From NCBI RefSeq assembly GCF_033118175.1, contig NC_083710.1:43183501-43247500 (forward strand): 64,000 bases of DNA, written 5' to 3'. Every line of letters starts with the position of its first letter. Positions within the stretch are counted from its first letter, which is position 1. This document shows, piece by piece, positions 1 through 12,000 of the stretch. This stretch comes from Dama dama. Taxonomy: Eukaryota > Chordata > Mammalia > Artiodactyla > Cervidae. The notes beneath the pieces were generated by a model. It searched no databases, was not told the DNA's origin, and saw nothing but the letters and a program-made list of their open reading frames with translations. Both the position numbers and the translations under genes were made by a program.

Positions 1-363
1 CAAATAATTGTTTTAAAATACAAATATCCATTATATCTATTGAATCAAATTTTCATAAAATGGGGAAAAGCTGATATTTTTTACAAGACTTTCTGGGAGA
101 AAATTTAACAACATGGCAATAATACTCCTAATCAAGTCAAGCATGCACAGACTTCATTAATCAGTTTTTTTTTTCCCTTGGAATTAATTATTATTTGTTT
201 CAATCTGCTCTTAAAAATTAAATCTAGTTAATATTTATCAAAGCCTCAAAAATAAAGTTTTATTAACTGATTTAAGTCTTCAAAGATGACTGATTGTTAA
301 AGAAAAAAAGTCTTACTGACTCCTGCTAAAGATATTAATGTAGACTTTATTCAGGACGATCTG
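1..363. other. Unique AT-rich sequence
   Basis: No repeat, exon or RNA gene is recognised. A T-run near 164-175 is the only low-complexity feature. Confidence 0.5.
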
Positions 364-374
364 CATAGAAAGAG

Positions 375-550
375 TTGCTGTTGTTAGTCATTCAGTTGTG
401 TCTGACTCTTTGTGACACCATGGACTGTAGCCTTCCAGGTTCCTCTGTCCATGGGATTCTCCAGGCAAGAATACTGGAGTGGGTTGCCATTTCCTTCTCC
501 AGGAGATCTTCCTGAACTAGGGATCGAACCCTGGTTTCCTTCATTGCAGA
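375..550 (-). mobile_element. Bov-tA-type SINE, 5'-truncated, with target duplication
   Basis: On the minus strand this reads as the body of a ruminant tRNA-derived SINE (the block for a damaged tRNA-like box, then the GGAGAAGG, CCAGTATTCTTGCCTGGA and CATGGACAGAGG-type blocks, and the terminal TCAGACAC-type block). The tRNA-derived 5' head is missing. The element lies between perfect 11-bp direct repeats CATAGAAAGAG at 364-374 and 551-561, the expected L1-mediated target duplication. A 92-codon open frame across 384-662 is only SINE sequence running into its flank. Confidence 0.9.
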
Positions 551-561
551 CATAGAAAGAG

Positions 562-1789
562 GGGCCACTGTAATGGGAATTTCCCAGTGGGGAGAGAGAT
601 TGGGGCAAATGGGAAGTTTTAGCCAAGAAGCAGAGTAGGTGGGTCAGTGGTTGAAATATCAAATTAGAGAAAATGTTAGGAAGAACTGAGGGTTCTGATA
701 AAATCTATCTAAAAGGCTTCTTGGTGAAGATAGGCCAGGGTGATTGGGCATCCTCTGGGGGATGGTGGAGGTGGAAGAACCTGAGCAGATATTAGGGTGA
801 TCAGATATGGAGAATGAGGGGTTCTGGGTAAATTGACTTAGCATGATTTTTGTTAAAACTGGGTTTTTAAAGTAAGTGCAGAGAGGAGCCCAGGAGAAGG
901 TTTAGGAACCTGCTAAAGTTTTGTCAAGCAAAGAATCTTTGTCAAGACAACATTCTCAAAATGGTGAGTTCTTTTTACCATACTTCCCCTGCAATGTAAA
1001 TATACTATGAACAGGGTCTGGCATACAGTAGGCTATATTCATGTAAGACATTCAAAAGAATGAAATTTTTTGTTAATAAACAGTAGTATAATTTTCTTCT
1101 TAATAAATAAAATTTCAGATTATTTACATATTTTGCCTTAGGAATATTATGAGATCAATTATGTAATATGTGTTATTAAAATTAAATATTGTGTACCTTC
1201 TACTTCTTGAAGGCAATGGAGAACCTCACTCAACTGAAAATAAATATGGCTATCCGTTTCATTGGTTATTCAATCTGTTATAAAGAATGTCCATTTCTTG
1301 TTGTAAAGTTTAAAATGAACTTTTTCTCTTTACACGAGTCATTAAACTTGAAAAATCTTATCCAAATGATAAAACTTATTAATATATGATTTACAAAATA
1401 ATTTGTTTATTTCTGTAGCATCTCAAAACAACTTAGACAAAACATCTTATATAACCATTTTTTACCATTCTCCTTTCATTTAATTAGTTTTCAATTATTT
1501 CAAAGTAAGGAGAGATTTGCTAATTAAACCAAGTGACCAGGGATCATCACCATCCTAATGGTAATAAGAGATTATCTTTCCTTCCAAATTCAACCCAGTA
1601 TTGAGGGACTCTGAGCTGTCTTTAATTTAGTAGTCAAGTCATAAAGTGCAGAAGATGTTACTAGTTTAATGACACACTTCTAAAGTTCGAGGTATGGACA
1701 TGTGGTTTTGCAAATGGGATCAACTCTGAGTACACACTAGAGTCAAGATTGAATTTCAATACCATGAAACAAATGGTGTAATTAATTAT
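562..1789. other. Unique sequence, purine-rich at its left end
   Basis: Positions 570-910 are purine-rich and more complex than the surroundings and could be an old LTR or L1 fragment, but I cannot name a family. From 911 the sequence becomes AT-rich with no recognised element. Confidence 0.4.
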
Positions 1790-2141
1790 GATGTCACCCT
1801 CTCCAGAGGGAGCATCCTGTCCCTAGAGGTACAAGACTAATCTGTGTTGTTTTCAGCCCTATGCCATAAAAACAAGCATTCTTTTTTCTCTTCTTCGCTT
1901 TCTATGAACATGCAATTCCCAATGCAATAAACAGCCAGAATAAAAAGCTATCAAATTCACGGCTGAAAAATGCATTGCTGCTGAGGAAATCTGTGCAGTA
2001 ATGACAAGGTCAAAAGGTAACATTTAAGAGTTAAATGAAACAGGTGCCAACTTTCGACTACCTCTAATTTCAAACGCAGTGATTTCATAACATTCTTGAT
2101 ACAAAATCTCAGTGACCCTCACTGCACATTTAACCTCTATT
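1790..2141. other. Candidate conserved noncoding element
   Basis: Repeat-free, balanced composition with many short homeobox- and nuclear-receptor-like words, for example CAAGGTCAAAAGGTAA at 2006-2021, which holds an AAGGTCA half-site followed two bases later by AGGTAA. There is no open frame or splice-site pattern. Calling it conserved is an inference from texture only; no alignment was possible. Confidence 0.3.
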
Positions 2142-2147
2142 ATTGAG

Positions 2148-2380
2148 TCCCCGGTGGCTCAGCATTAAAGAATTTGACTGCAATGCAGGAGACACAGAAG
2201 ATATTAATCCAATATTAATATGAATTAATATTATTCATTATTAAGATATTAACCCAATCCAATCCCTAGATTGGGAAGATACCATGAAGAAGGAAATGGC
2301 AACCCACTCCAGTATTCTTGCCTGGAAAATCCCATGGACAGAAGAGCCTGGCAGGGTCCCAAAGAGAAGCAACTGAGCAC
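2148..2380 (+). mobile_element. Bov-tA SINE with an internal AT-rich insertion
   Basis: Head block CCCCGGTGGCTCAG, then AATGCAGGAGAC, then the body TGGCAACCCACTCCAGTATT and the CCATGGACAGA block are all in SINE order on the plus strand. About 60 bases of AT-rich sequence (roughly 2200-2260) sit between the tRNA-like B-box region and the body where the family has none. ATTGAG occurs at 2142-2147 and 2381-2386 and may be a short target duplication. Confidence 0.85.
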
Positions 2381-2386
2381 ATTGAG

Positions 2387-4179
2387 CATCCAGGAGAGAC
2401 CATGCACCTGCTACAGAGCCTCCCATCAGCACCAGATCTCCTGCAGCATCTCTGAAAGCACAAAACCACACGTCCATGCAAGCAATCCCCTTGTTTTGAC
2501 TGTCTTCAAGACTAGCTCAGCAGGTTCTTACTTTATTTTCCCTTGCCTCTCCTTTACTCTAGGGTGTTTCAAATTTCATCATAATAATGATTTAGTTCAT
2601 GTGCATATAGCAAACAGATTTAGAGATTACTCAGTGTGAAAATGGGTGGATAATGTTACCGATAACTTGACTTATAAGAAGGAACTGCCAGCTACATTTC
2701 CCTGCTTAATAAAGTAGTTTAAACAGTATCTTGGAAACATGTGGCACATTACTGTGCTGGCTTATGCTATAATCCACAAAATGTGAGGGTGCTTTTCATC
2801 TGAGATAGGCATGCTGTTAAGTGGTCTGTATGATTAGCCTCATGTAACAACCAGTTGTCTCTAACTCTCTGGGTGCCAGGGGCTACTTGAGGAACTCAGC
2901 CTTGAGCTTGACAGAAACTGCTGAGTGACCACAATGCGATTTTGATACAGGCAGCTGTTTTCCTGGTGAATATCAGTGAAATCCTGTTGCAAGAGCAGCA
3001 TCTGAGAATTTAACTCTCCCAATCAGGAGCCTTACTATCTAACTTAAAGTTATGCATCTAAATCTCCCTCCCCTCCTAAGACGTCACTGTTTACTACATT
3101 GTAGTATTTTGGACAAACACGCTAGAATAATTCAACTCTGGACTAAGAGCTTCAGCGTTTCACTTTACTAAAAATTCATAAATATTAAATCCTAAGAATG
3201 GAGTCCCATAGCCACCATGCCATGTCAAGAGCAGAAGAGACAGGTACTTGGCATAAACAAAATGAAAAGATAAGTTTCATGACATTTTTCATGACTCCTA
3301 AATTGCTTAACTTTTTAAGATAAAATTTGAATTGATTTTGCAAAATTTCTTGGTTAGCGTGGAGATGAAGAGTGTAAATGATACCCAAGGGTGTAATGGT
3401 TTTGTAAGCACCACAGGACAGTTTCCAGTTGTCTTTTACCTCTTACCATCAGAGTTGAAGGGGAAGCAGTATTAATAAACAAGCACATTAATACATTTAT
3501 TAATAAATAGAAAACCACATTCGCTCTATTACTATTTTAAAAATCTGTTGTTACATAAAGAGAATTATTCTTTTAAGAGTCCTAAGTTCTTATTCATAGC
3601 TCATACATGTTTCCTAAATGAAAATTATTTTTCTTTTTCCAGAAACTTGGGAGTATAGTTGATACATTTTAAATTTCCCCAGAATTGTGAAAAAAAAAAA
3701 AAAAGAAAAAAAGACAGTTATGAAGATCTGAAGTTCAACTTCAGAAAGTTAGTAGGGATTTCTTATACATCCTATAGGCAGTATGAGAAAATATCAAATT
3801 GTTCAACTTCAAATACTTTGAGAATGAAACAATATTTAGTATTGTTAATAATAAGAGGGCAATAGCAGCATGGCCTTGGACAAATTAAGGTATATTTGTC
3901 TACTTATGTTTCAAGGGACCCTGAAATTCTTAATTCTATGACATAATACAACATTAATTTTGTTCAGTTTACATAAAGTGAATAGTTCTAAGGTTTAAAA
4001 ATTAAATTTTGCAGTGCTTCCTAAATTACATACACTACAGAAATCCTATAATATATATAGTAGGCCAATAGAGAATATCCTTATGTCCTAACTGCAAACA
4101 TAGTAATTAATCCTAATGGCAAACTTATTCAGGAAACTCAGTAGCATGGGCCCAAACAATAATTTAGGACTTGAAGACC
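2387..4179. other. Unique sequence
   Basis: Moderately complex up to about 3130, then AT-rich. An A15 run lies at 3690-3704. Short open frames (for example 3185-3388 minus) have no recognisable domain. Confidence 0.45.
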
Positions 4180-4187
4180 TTTTGGAG

Positions 4188-4418
4188 CAGTGGTTCCCCA
4201 ACCTTTTTGGCACCTGGGACCAATTTTGTGGAAGACAACTTTTTCACAGACTGAAGGGAGGAGGGGGCAACGGTTCGGAGGGTAACTCAAGCAATGGGGA
4301 ATGGCAGATGAAGCTTCACTTGAGTAGCCCACCACTCATCTCCTGCTGTGTGGCCTGGTTCCTAACAGGCCTCAGACCAGACCAGCACTGGTCCATGGTG
4401 GGGGTTTGGTGACCCCTG
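4188..4418 (-). mobile_element. MER1B-like hAT-Charlie DNA transposon, internally deleted
   Basis: The ends are matching terminal inverted repeats (CAGTGGTTCCCCAACC at the left; the right end reads CAGGGGTCACCAAACC on the other strand). The flanks are TTTTGGAG (4180-4187) and TTTTAGAG (4419-4426), an 8-bp duplication with one mismatch, the length made by hAT transposases. At 231 bp it is shorter than the roughly 337-bp consensus I recall, so part of the middle is lost. Non-autonomous, no coding capacity; the open frames at 4116-4412 and 4138-4335 are chance frames within it. Confidence 0.85.
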
Positions 4419-4426
4419 TTTTAGAG

Positions 4427-5645
4427 AGTCCAAGGTGACAACTCTGTACCTGCAGAGATTTTCAATAAAAGTGCAACTTTTAAAGTAAAATAAGTAAAAA
4501 ATAAGGTTTCATGTTGCTCTGTAAAGTTAAAACATGGATTTATTTTTTATTGCTGGAATGAGATGAATATTGATGTATTTTCAACAGCTTATATTACTCA
4601 ATGCAGACATCAAGATCTGTTAAATAACAGGCACAAAGACACCCAATGAGGAACTGCCCACTGGGACTATAACCTAACATCTCCTCTATTGTATATCTTA
4701 TGAAAGAAAACAAAACAAAAGCAGTTCATGGGTTTGTTAATGTAAAAGATAGTCAATATTCCAATCCCCTCATATTTCCTCAGATTAAGATGATACTATG
4801 CTTTTCTCCTTATTTATTTTGCTACAATATTTTTATCTACTCTAGATAAAATTCAATTGTATTTGAGGTTTGGCAGACTGCCCTTTTGGCTTAACAGAGT
4901 TGATAAAAGGTTGCCAAATACCACAGTAGTTCATATTTATTTTCTGTTTTATGACATTTTTTCCCAAAGCTCTGAATTCTTTTCCTTAGCAAACCATCAA
5001 TCAATTCTAGAAAAACATGACTTATTCCATGGGCTGCCAACATGACTCTATCTGCTGACAGCATGTCTTTTATGTACGTAAAATATATTTTTTAATAGTT
5101 CAAATCTGGGGTGAAGGCTTGTCAAATTTTAGAATCTTGTGTATATACCTGTGTGCAAATAGGTCTTTATCTATCTAAATACACACACATAGATATGTGT
5201 TATGTATAAACATTCCTGTTAAAAATATTTATGTTAAAAATTATTTAAAATCCCAAACATGATTCAATTTAATCTTTCCTTTTTGAGGCCTGGCATTGTG
5301 GGTAGTTCAGTGTTATCAGATGATTAGTAATTTTGGAGCTCTGGTAATACAGAATAGCCCCAGGTAGTATGATCTCATGTGGACTAACTCAAAGTTTAGA
5401 AGATGTTTTAAGTGTATATAACCACCTCTTGCAAAAAAATATGTTTCCAAGTCAATATCCAAGCTAAATCATATTGTTAGTTATTACGTTGAAACAGGAC
5501 CATCTGTTGAATGCTTTTGTCCTGCGTAATCTTGGCTATGCAGGAATACCTTTCTCAGAGTTGTTATGGAAGCAAATAGCTAGTCATCTAGTCTACAAAC
5601 AGTTCCTTCCACGTATACTCATTAGCAAAATTTAATAACTAGTAT
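4427..5645. other. Unique AT-rich sequence
   Basis: A degenerate CA/TG-rich patch lies near 5170-5205. A 62-codon frame at 4857-5045 has no domain signature. Nothing else seen. Confidence 0.45.
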
Positions 5646-5845
5646 AAGGCTCAGACAGTAAAGAATCCACCTGCCAATGCAGGAGACGCAGGAGGCCTGA
5701 GTTTGATCCCTGGGTCAGAAGGATCCCCTGGAGGTGGAAATGGCAACCCACTCTAGTATTCTTCCCTGGAGAATCCCATGGACAGAGGAGCCTGGTGGGC
5801 TGCAGTCCATGGGGTCACAGATAGTTGGACACAACCGAGCACAAG
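5646..5845 (+). mobile_element. Bov-tA SINE
   Basis: Begins inside the tRNA-derived head (GGCTCAGACAGTAAAGAATC), continues through TTGATCCCTGGGTCAG and the body to GGACACAACCGAGCAC. The first dozen or so bases of the head are missing. Confidence 0.9.
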
Positions 5846-6176
5846 GATTAGGAAGACTTGCTGGGTTTGTAGTCTGACTCTGCTGTTCACCATTTCTTGC
5901 TATGCAATCTTAAGCGAATCACCTTTCCTCTTTAAGTGCTGTATATAAACTTGTGACAATAATGATATAAGGTTGGGATAAAATTGCGATAATGTGTCCT
6001 ACTGTGCAAATGAGCACAGAGCTTAGTATAGTGTCTCCATTCAAGCCTTCATCAGTCAATCCACTTAATTTTCAACTATTGACAACTAATTATCAGCAAT
6101 TATTATGCATTTTACAAAAGTAAAACAGGGAAGCAATTTGTATCCATCATTCTGTCTCTCATGATGCCTTTCTTTC
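5846..6176. other. Unique sequence
   Basis: No family match recognised. Phrases such as AGCGAATCACCTTTCCTC could be a very decayed MIR, but the match is too weak to call. Confidence 0.4.
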
Positions 6177-6186
6177 TACCTCAAAT

Positions 6187-6314
6187 GCTGTGGTACACCG
6201 TGCTCTGTCGTGTCCAATTCTTTGTGACCCTATGGACAGTAACCTGCAAGGCTCCTCTGTACATATAATTTCCCAGGCTGGAGTACTGGAGTGGTTTGCC
6301 ATTTTCTATTCCAA
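6187..6314 (-). mobile_element. Bov-tA-type SINE fragment with target duplication
   Basis: Minus-strand SINE body with the head missing. TACCTCAAAT occurs at 6177-6186 and again at 6315-6324, a perfect 10-bp target duplication, so the element was inserted already truncated rather than cut down later. Confidence 0.88.
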
Positions 6315-6616
6315 TACCTCAAATACCTACAAACTAAATGAAAAAAGTATCATAGTAAGCACTTTATTCTCCTTTTCCTTTAGTAATGCACATATAAACT
6401 CCACTGACATACTCAAATCTCAAGTTCAGTTCATAACTGAATCCCAGATTTATAGAGTATTTTTAACTGTATAAAATTAGACTATCTGCAACCATCTTTC
6501 TCCCATAATGAGTAATTATTTTACATCAAAGGTTTAAAAGCTGTAGTTGTATCATTCTCCCATCATCCTTTCTTCATCAAAAACAAACAAATAAATAAAT
6601 AAATATTGTAGAATGA

Positions 6617-6835
6617 TATTTAAGAACTAGGACTTGGGATCAAAAATCCTTGTGTATTCATCTCTGTCCTTAGTAACAAGTGTGTGAGTCACTTGACTTC
6701 TTAAGCTTTAATTCTTGTCTCTGAAATCGAATAATAACTAGTATTTTAAGAAACTTTAAATGAGAAAATGTATGGAAAGAGCTTTACACAATGCACAGTA
6801 TAAAAAACACTAAATATCTGTGATTATTATTAACA
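6617..6835 (+). mobile_element. MIR SINE
   Basis: Order of blocks follows MIR: a GACTTGGGATCA-type start, GTGTGTGAGTCACTTGACTTC, CTGAAATCGAATAATAACTAG, then AAATGAGAAAATG and a TGCACAGTATAAAAAACACTAAATA tail region. Heavily diverged. Confidence 0.7.
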
Positions 6836-7618
6836 TAATAGTGAATGCTTTGAAAGCTTCATATGGACTTGGGCCACCCTCTTAATCACTCTGCTTTTTA
6901 AATGCTTCAAGTTGAAAAGTTAGAAAATTATGATGCTCTTGTCTATCTCATTGTTTAAATAAAAATAAATATTGTAGAGCAATATTAATAAAATAGGACC
7001 TAGGTTCAGAAGAATTCATAATTATAACAGTGTTTTTTTTAACTTTTTGAACTCTCTTTTATAGTAAAAATGTAAAAGGAGGAGATAGATAGCATTCTGG
7101 TTGGGTTTTGTTTTCTAGATGTATCCTGGGAGGGCTATATGTGGGAGAAGAGCAGTGAGTGTGGTGGGAACAGACTGGGGAAAGTTTCAGAGTCATTGCT
7201 ACAGTGTACCAGACTAAAAGACAAACTTTCACAACCTCATCTTGGTAGTTTCCTCCCAAATTTGCATCCAGAGTTATGCAAGGGCCAGACCTGAAGCAAA
7301 GGCTAGACTTCACTCTCAAATAAAGCGAATATGTACAAGTTTCATATGCCACAAGTCCACACTACTGAACAAAGCAAGTTTTGGCAAATGTAAGGACATG
7401 GATTATATACAGATGTTTCAATTTCTTTCTCTCTGATAATGAAGAAAGACAGAATAGCTGAAATTTGATTATTATCATTTCTGTAGTGAGATGATATATC
7501 ATCAATATGCTATAAATGATGTAGACTAGATAAAAGCCAGTATAGGCAATGAACTTACTATTTATAGGAAATAACAGATGTATAAAATTTACATTTATAA
7601 AAGATATTTTAAGGGAGA
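6836..7618. other. Unique sequence with a partial copy of nearby DNA
   Basis: Positions 6963-7010 resemble 6597-6645 (both begin AATAAATATTGTAGA). The rest, including open frames at 7059-7352 and 7242-7436, has no recognised content. Confidence 0.4.
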
Positions 7619-7729
7619 TAGTTCAGTTACTCAGGTGTGTCTGACTCTTTGCGATCTTATGGACTGCAGCACACCAGGCTGCCCTATCCATCACCAACTC
7701 CCAGAGCTTGCTCAAACTCATGTTCATTG
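7619..7729 (-). mobile_element. BovB 3'-end fragment
   Basis: Minus-strand copy of the last 110 bases of BovB (GTGTCTGACTCTTTGCGAT, then CCATCACCAACTCCCAGAGC). This region is shared between BovB and BovA-type SINEs, but the CACCAACTCCCAGAG block belongs to BovB. Confidence 0.85.
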
Positions 7730-8021
7730 TTAGTAATAAAGCAGTTTAACATCAGATTACTTTACTGCTAAGATTTTAAAAAATAGAATGAACTAAATGT
7801 TAACAGATTTGAGAGCATGTAATGTGATCCCGTTTCTGATTCTAGCCTGTTAACTCTTTTAAACCCAACGTGATTGAATTCAAGTTTACTGAAAATATTT
7901 CTATTCTTGCTTCCATATAAAGCATTAGTAGGTTAATTGACCACAGAAGTGATATAGACTATCAGCCTTAGTGAATGCAGATTAGTCATGACTACTCCTG
8001 GTCCTGTTTCTTAAAGACTCT

Positions 8022-8157
8022 AAGGCAGTTGCATCATTGAAATCCGAAAGCTTATTTATTAGAAATGTAGAATCTCAGGACCTAACAAAGAATTATTGAA
8101 TGCAGATTTGCATTTTAACAAGCACTCTAAGAGATTTATGTACACATTAGGCACACT
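8022..8157 (+). mobile_element. MER5A-like hAT-Charlie fragment
   Basis: Contains TTAGAAATGTAGAATCTCAGG, a gap-ridden middle, then GATTTGCATTTTAACAAGCAC in the order of MER5A. Terminal repeats are not clearly preserved. Confidence 0.7.
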
Positions 8158-8160
8158 AAA

Positions 8161-8687
8161 GATACTGAAAATTTTAAGGAAATCACTTCTTTTTTCTTAA
8201 AGGAGAGTACCTGGAGACTAGATACAAAAATCACTGAGTACGGAGTACAATGAAAGCATGTTAAATTTAATAGAAAAAATTTAACTTTACTATAACAGAA
8301 AACAAGCAAATGGTCATGATCACAAAATTTTTATGAAATCTTTTTTTTAAATACTATTTTTCAATAAATAACAATGCTTAAATTATTAACAAATCTGTGG
8401 ACAAATAGAAAAAAGAATTAGCAAATTCTAGAAAATCACTAAATATAGTAGCAAGGTTATCTATCTGTAAGGTTCAATATTATCATTAAGCTTTTTGTGT
8501 CTGTATCTAGCACAGACTTGTGATTATAACAATTTAGCCAACCTGTACATACTTCCCAGTTCAGTGACTTCTAATTTCAGTTCATTTCTTTGTTTACACT
8601 TATGTTCTGGATGTACTTACAAGCTCATGAAAGCACAGACTATGTTTTACTAGCTTTTACAATTCTTGTATCTATGTAAGTTCTTGC

Positions 8688-8690
<3 letters not shown>
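8161..8690. other. Unique AT-rich sequence
   Basis: T-run at 8341-8348. Nothing recognised. Confidence 0.45.

Positions 8691-8720
<30 letters not shown>
8691..8720. repeat. (AG)15 microsatellite
   Basis: Thirty bases of uninterrupted AG dinucleotide. The lack of interruptions makes it a likely polymorphic marker. Confidence 0.98.
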
Positions 8721-8724
<4 letters not shown>

Positions 8725-9039
8725 TTAATGAATATCTACTAAGTGCCATTGAAAATATATTCCACAAAGTCAACATAAACAGAAGCTTTCATAAATTATG
8801 TAAGAAGGGCCCACACTTTGGCATTGACCCTAATGACCAGAGAAAATAATGTTATTGATAATAATAATTTTATATATTACTGAAGAAATACAAGATACTG
8901 CAATAATAAAAAAAAGCATGAAATTCAAAAAGGAAGAAAATTAGGCATAAAGAAAGATGTGAGTGGAAAATGCAAACCAAAAATGACTATATATTGTGGA
9001 ATTATGCTTCATTGCTATGTTTTTTAGTATCAGAACGCA
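8721..9039. other. Unique AT-rich sequence
   Basis: No element seen before BovB-like sequence starts near 9040-9075. Confidence 0.4.
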
Positions 9040-12000
9040 ATGCAGACAAAATTTGTTGGCGTTAATATTTTGTAAGGCTTGTCTAACTCAATGAAACTAT
9101 CAGTCATGCCATGTAGGGCCACCCAAGATGGACACATCATGGTGGAGAGTTCTGACAAAACGTGATCCACTAGAGAGTGGAGTGGATCTACATGATCCAC
9201 TGGAATGGCTAACCACTTCAGTATTTTTGCTTTGAGAACCCCATGAATAGTATGAAAAGGCAAAAAGATACAACACTGAAAGATGAACTCTCCAGGTCAG
9301 TAGGTGCCCAATATCCTACTGGAGAACAGTGGAGAAATACTCCAGAGAGAATGAAGAGATGGAGAAAAACCAAAAACAATGCCCAGTTGTGAATGTGACT
9401 GGTGATGGAAGTAAAGCCTGAGCTGTAAAGAATAATATTGCATAGGAAAATGGAATGTTAGGTCTATGAATAAGGACAAATTGGAAGTAGTCAAACAGGA
9501 GATGGCAAGAGTGAACATCAACATTTTAGGAATCAGTGAACCAAAATGGACTAGAATGGGTGAATTTAACTCAGATTATATTATATCTACTTACTGTGGG
9601 CAAGAATATCTTAGAAGAAATGGTGTAGCCCTCATAGTCAACAAGAGAGTCCAAAATGCAGTTCTTGGGTGCATTCTCATAAATGACAGAATGATCTGTT
9701 TGTTTCCAAGGCAAACCATTCAATATCACAGTAATCCAAGTCTATGCCCTGACCAGTGATGCTGAAGAAGCTGAACGGTTCTATGAAGACCTAGAAGACC
9801 TCCAGAAATAACACCTAGAAAAGATGTCCTTTTCATTATAGGGTACTGGAATGCAAAAGTAGGAAGTCAAGAAACACCTCGAGTAAAAGGCAAATTTGTA
9901 CGGAATGAAGCAGAGCAAAGGCTAACAGAATTTTGCCAAGAGAATACACTGGTCATAGAAAACGCCATCTTCCAACAACACAAGAGAAGACTCTATGCAT
10001 GGATTTCACCAGATGGCTAATACAAAATCAAATTGATGTTAATCTTTGCAGCCAAAGATGGAGAAGTTCTATACATTCAGCAAAAATAAGACCGGGAGCT
10101 GACTGTGGCTCAGATCATGAGCTCTATATAACAAAATTCAGACTCAAATCGAAGAAAGTATGGAAAGCCATTAGAACATCCGGGTAAGTCCTAAATCAAA
10201 TCCCTTACAATTATACAGTGGAAGTGACAAATAGATTCAAAGATTTAGATCTGATAGAGTGCCTGAAGAACTACGGATGGAAGTTCATGACATTGTACAG
10301 GAGGCAGGGATCAAGACTAAACAAGGCCAAATGGTTGTCTGAGGAGGCCTTACAAATAGCTGTGAAAGGAGGAAAAGCTAAAGGCATAGGAGAAAAGGAA
10401 AGATATATCCATTTGAATGCAGAGTTCCAAAGAATAGCAAGGGGAGATAAGAAAGCCTTCCTCAGTGAGCAATGCAAAGAAGTAGAGGAAAACAAGAAAA
10501 GGGGAAAGGCTTGAGATCTCTTCAAGAAAATTAGAGGTACCAAGGGAATATTTCATGCAAAGATGGGCTCAATAAAGGACAGAAATGGTATGGACCTAAC
10601 AGAAGCAAAAGATATTAAGAAGAGGTGGCAAGAATACACAGAAGAATTATGCATAAAGATCTTCATGACCCAGATAACCATGATGGTGTGATCACTCACT
10701 GAGAGCCACAAATCCTGGAATGTGAAGTCAAGTAGATCTTAGGAAGTGTCACTACGAACAAAGCTAGTGGAGGTGATGGAATTCTAGTTGAGCTATTTCA
10801 AATCCTAAAAGATGATGCTGTGAAAGTGCTGCACTCAATATGCCAACAAATTTGGAAAACTCAGCAGTGACCACAGGACTGGAAAAGTTCAGTTTTCATT
10901 CCAATCCCAAAAAAAGGCAATGCCAAAGAATGTTCAAACTACCACACAATTACACTCATCTCACACACTAGGAAAGCAATGCTCAAAATTCTCCAAGCCA
11001 GACTTCAACAGAACATGAGCTATGAACTTCCAGATGTTCAAGCAGGATTTTGAAAAGGCAGAAGAATCAGAGATCAAATTTCCAACATCCACTGAATCAT
11101 GGAAAAAGAAACAGAATTCCAGAAAAACATACAGTTCTGCTTTATTGACTACACCAAAGTTTTTGACTGTGTGGATTACAACAAACTGTGGAAAATTCTT
11201 CAAGAGAAGGGAATACCAGACCACCTAACCTGCTTCCTGGAAATCTGTATGCAGGTCAAGAAGCAACAGTTAGAACTGGGCATGGAAAAAAAGACTGGTT
11301 TCAAATAGGGAAAGGAGTATGTCAAGGCTGTATATTGTCACTCTGATTTTTTAACTTATATGTGGAATACATAATGTAAAATGCTGGGCTGGATGAAGCA
11401 CAAGGTTTCCCGGAGAATTATCAGTAACCTCAGATATGCAGATGACACCTCCCTTATGACAATGCAAAGAAGAACTAACGAGCCTCTTGATGAAAGTGAA
11501 AGAGGAGGGTGGAAAAGTTGGCTTAAAATGCAACACTTAGAAATCTAAGATCATGGCACCTGGTCCCATCACTTCATGGCAAATAGATGGGGAAACATTG
11601 GAAACAGTGAGAGATTTTATTTTCTTGGGCCCCAAAATCACTGCAGATAGTGACTACAGCCATGAAATTAAAAGATGTTTGCTCCTTGGAAGAAAAGCTA
11701 TGACAAACATAGTTAGCATATTAAAAAGCATAGACATTAATTTTCTGACAATGGTCCATCTTGTCAAAGCTATATTTTTTCCAGTAGTCATGTATGGATG
11801 TGAGAGTTGGACTATAAAGAAAACTGAGCGCCAAAGAATTGAAGCTTTTGAACTGTGGTGTTGCAGAAGACTCTTGAGAGTCCTTTGGACATCAAGGAGA
11901 TCCAACCAGTCCATCTTAAAGGAAATCAGTCCTGAACATTCACTGGAAGGACTGGTGCTGAAGCTGAAATTCCAATACTTTGGCCACCTGATGCCAAGAA

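Noticed and set aside
570..910. Purine-rich segment as an LTR or L1 piece
   Set aside because: No block I could tie to a family and no ends.
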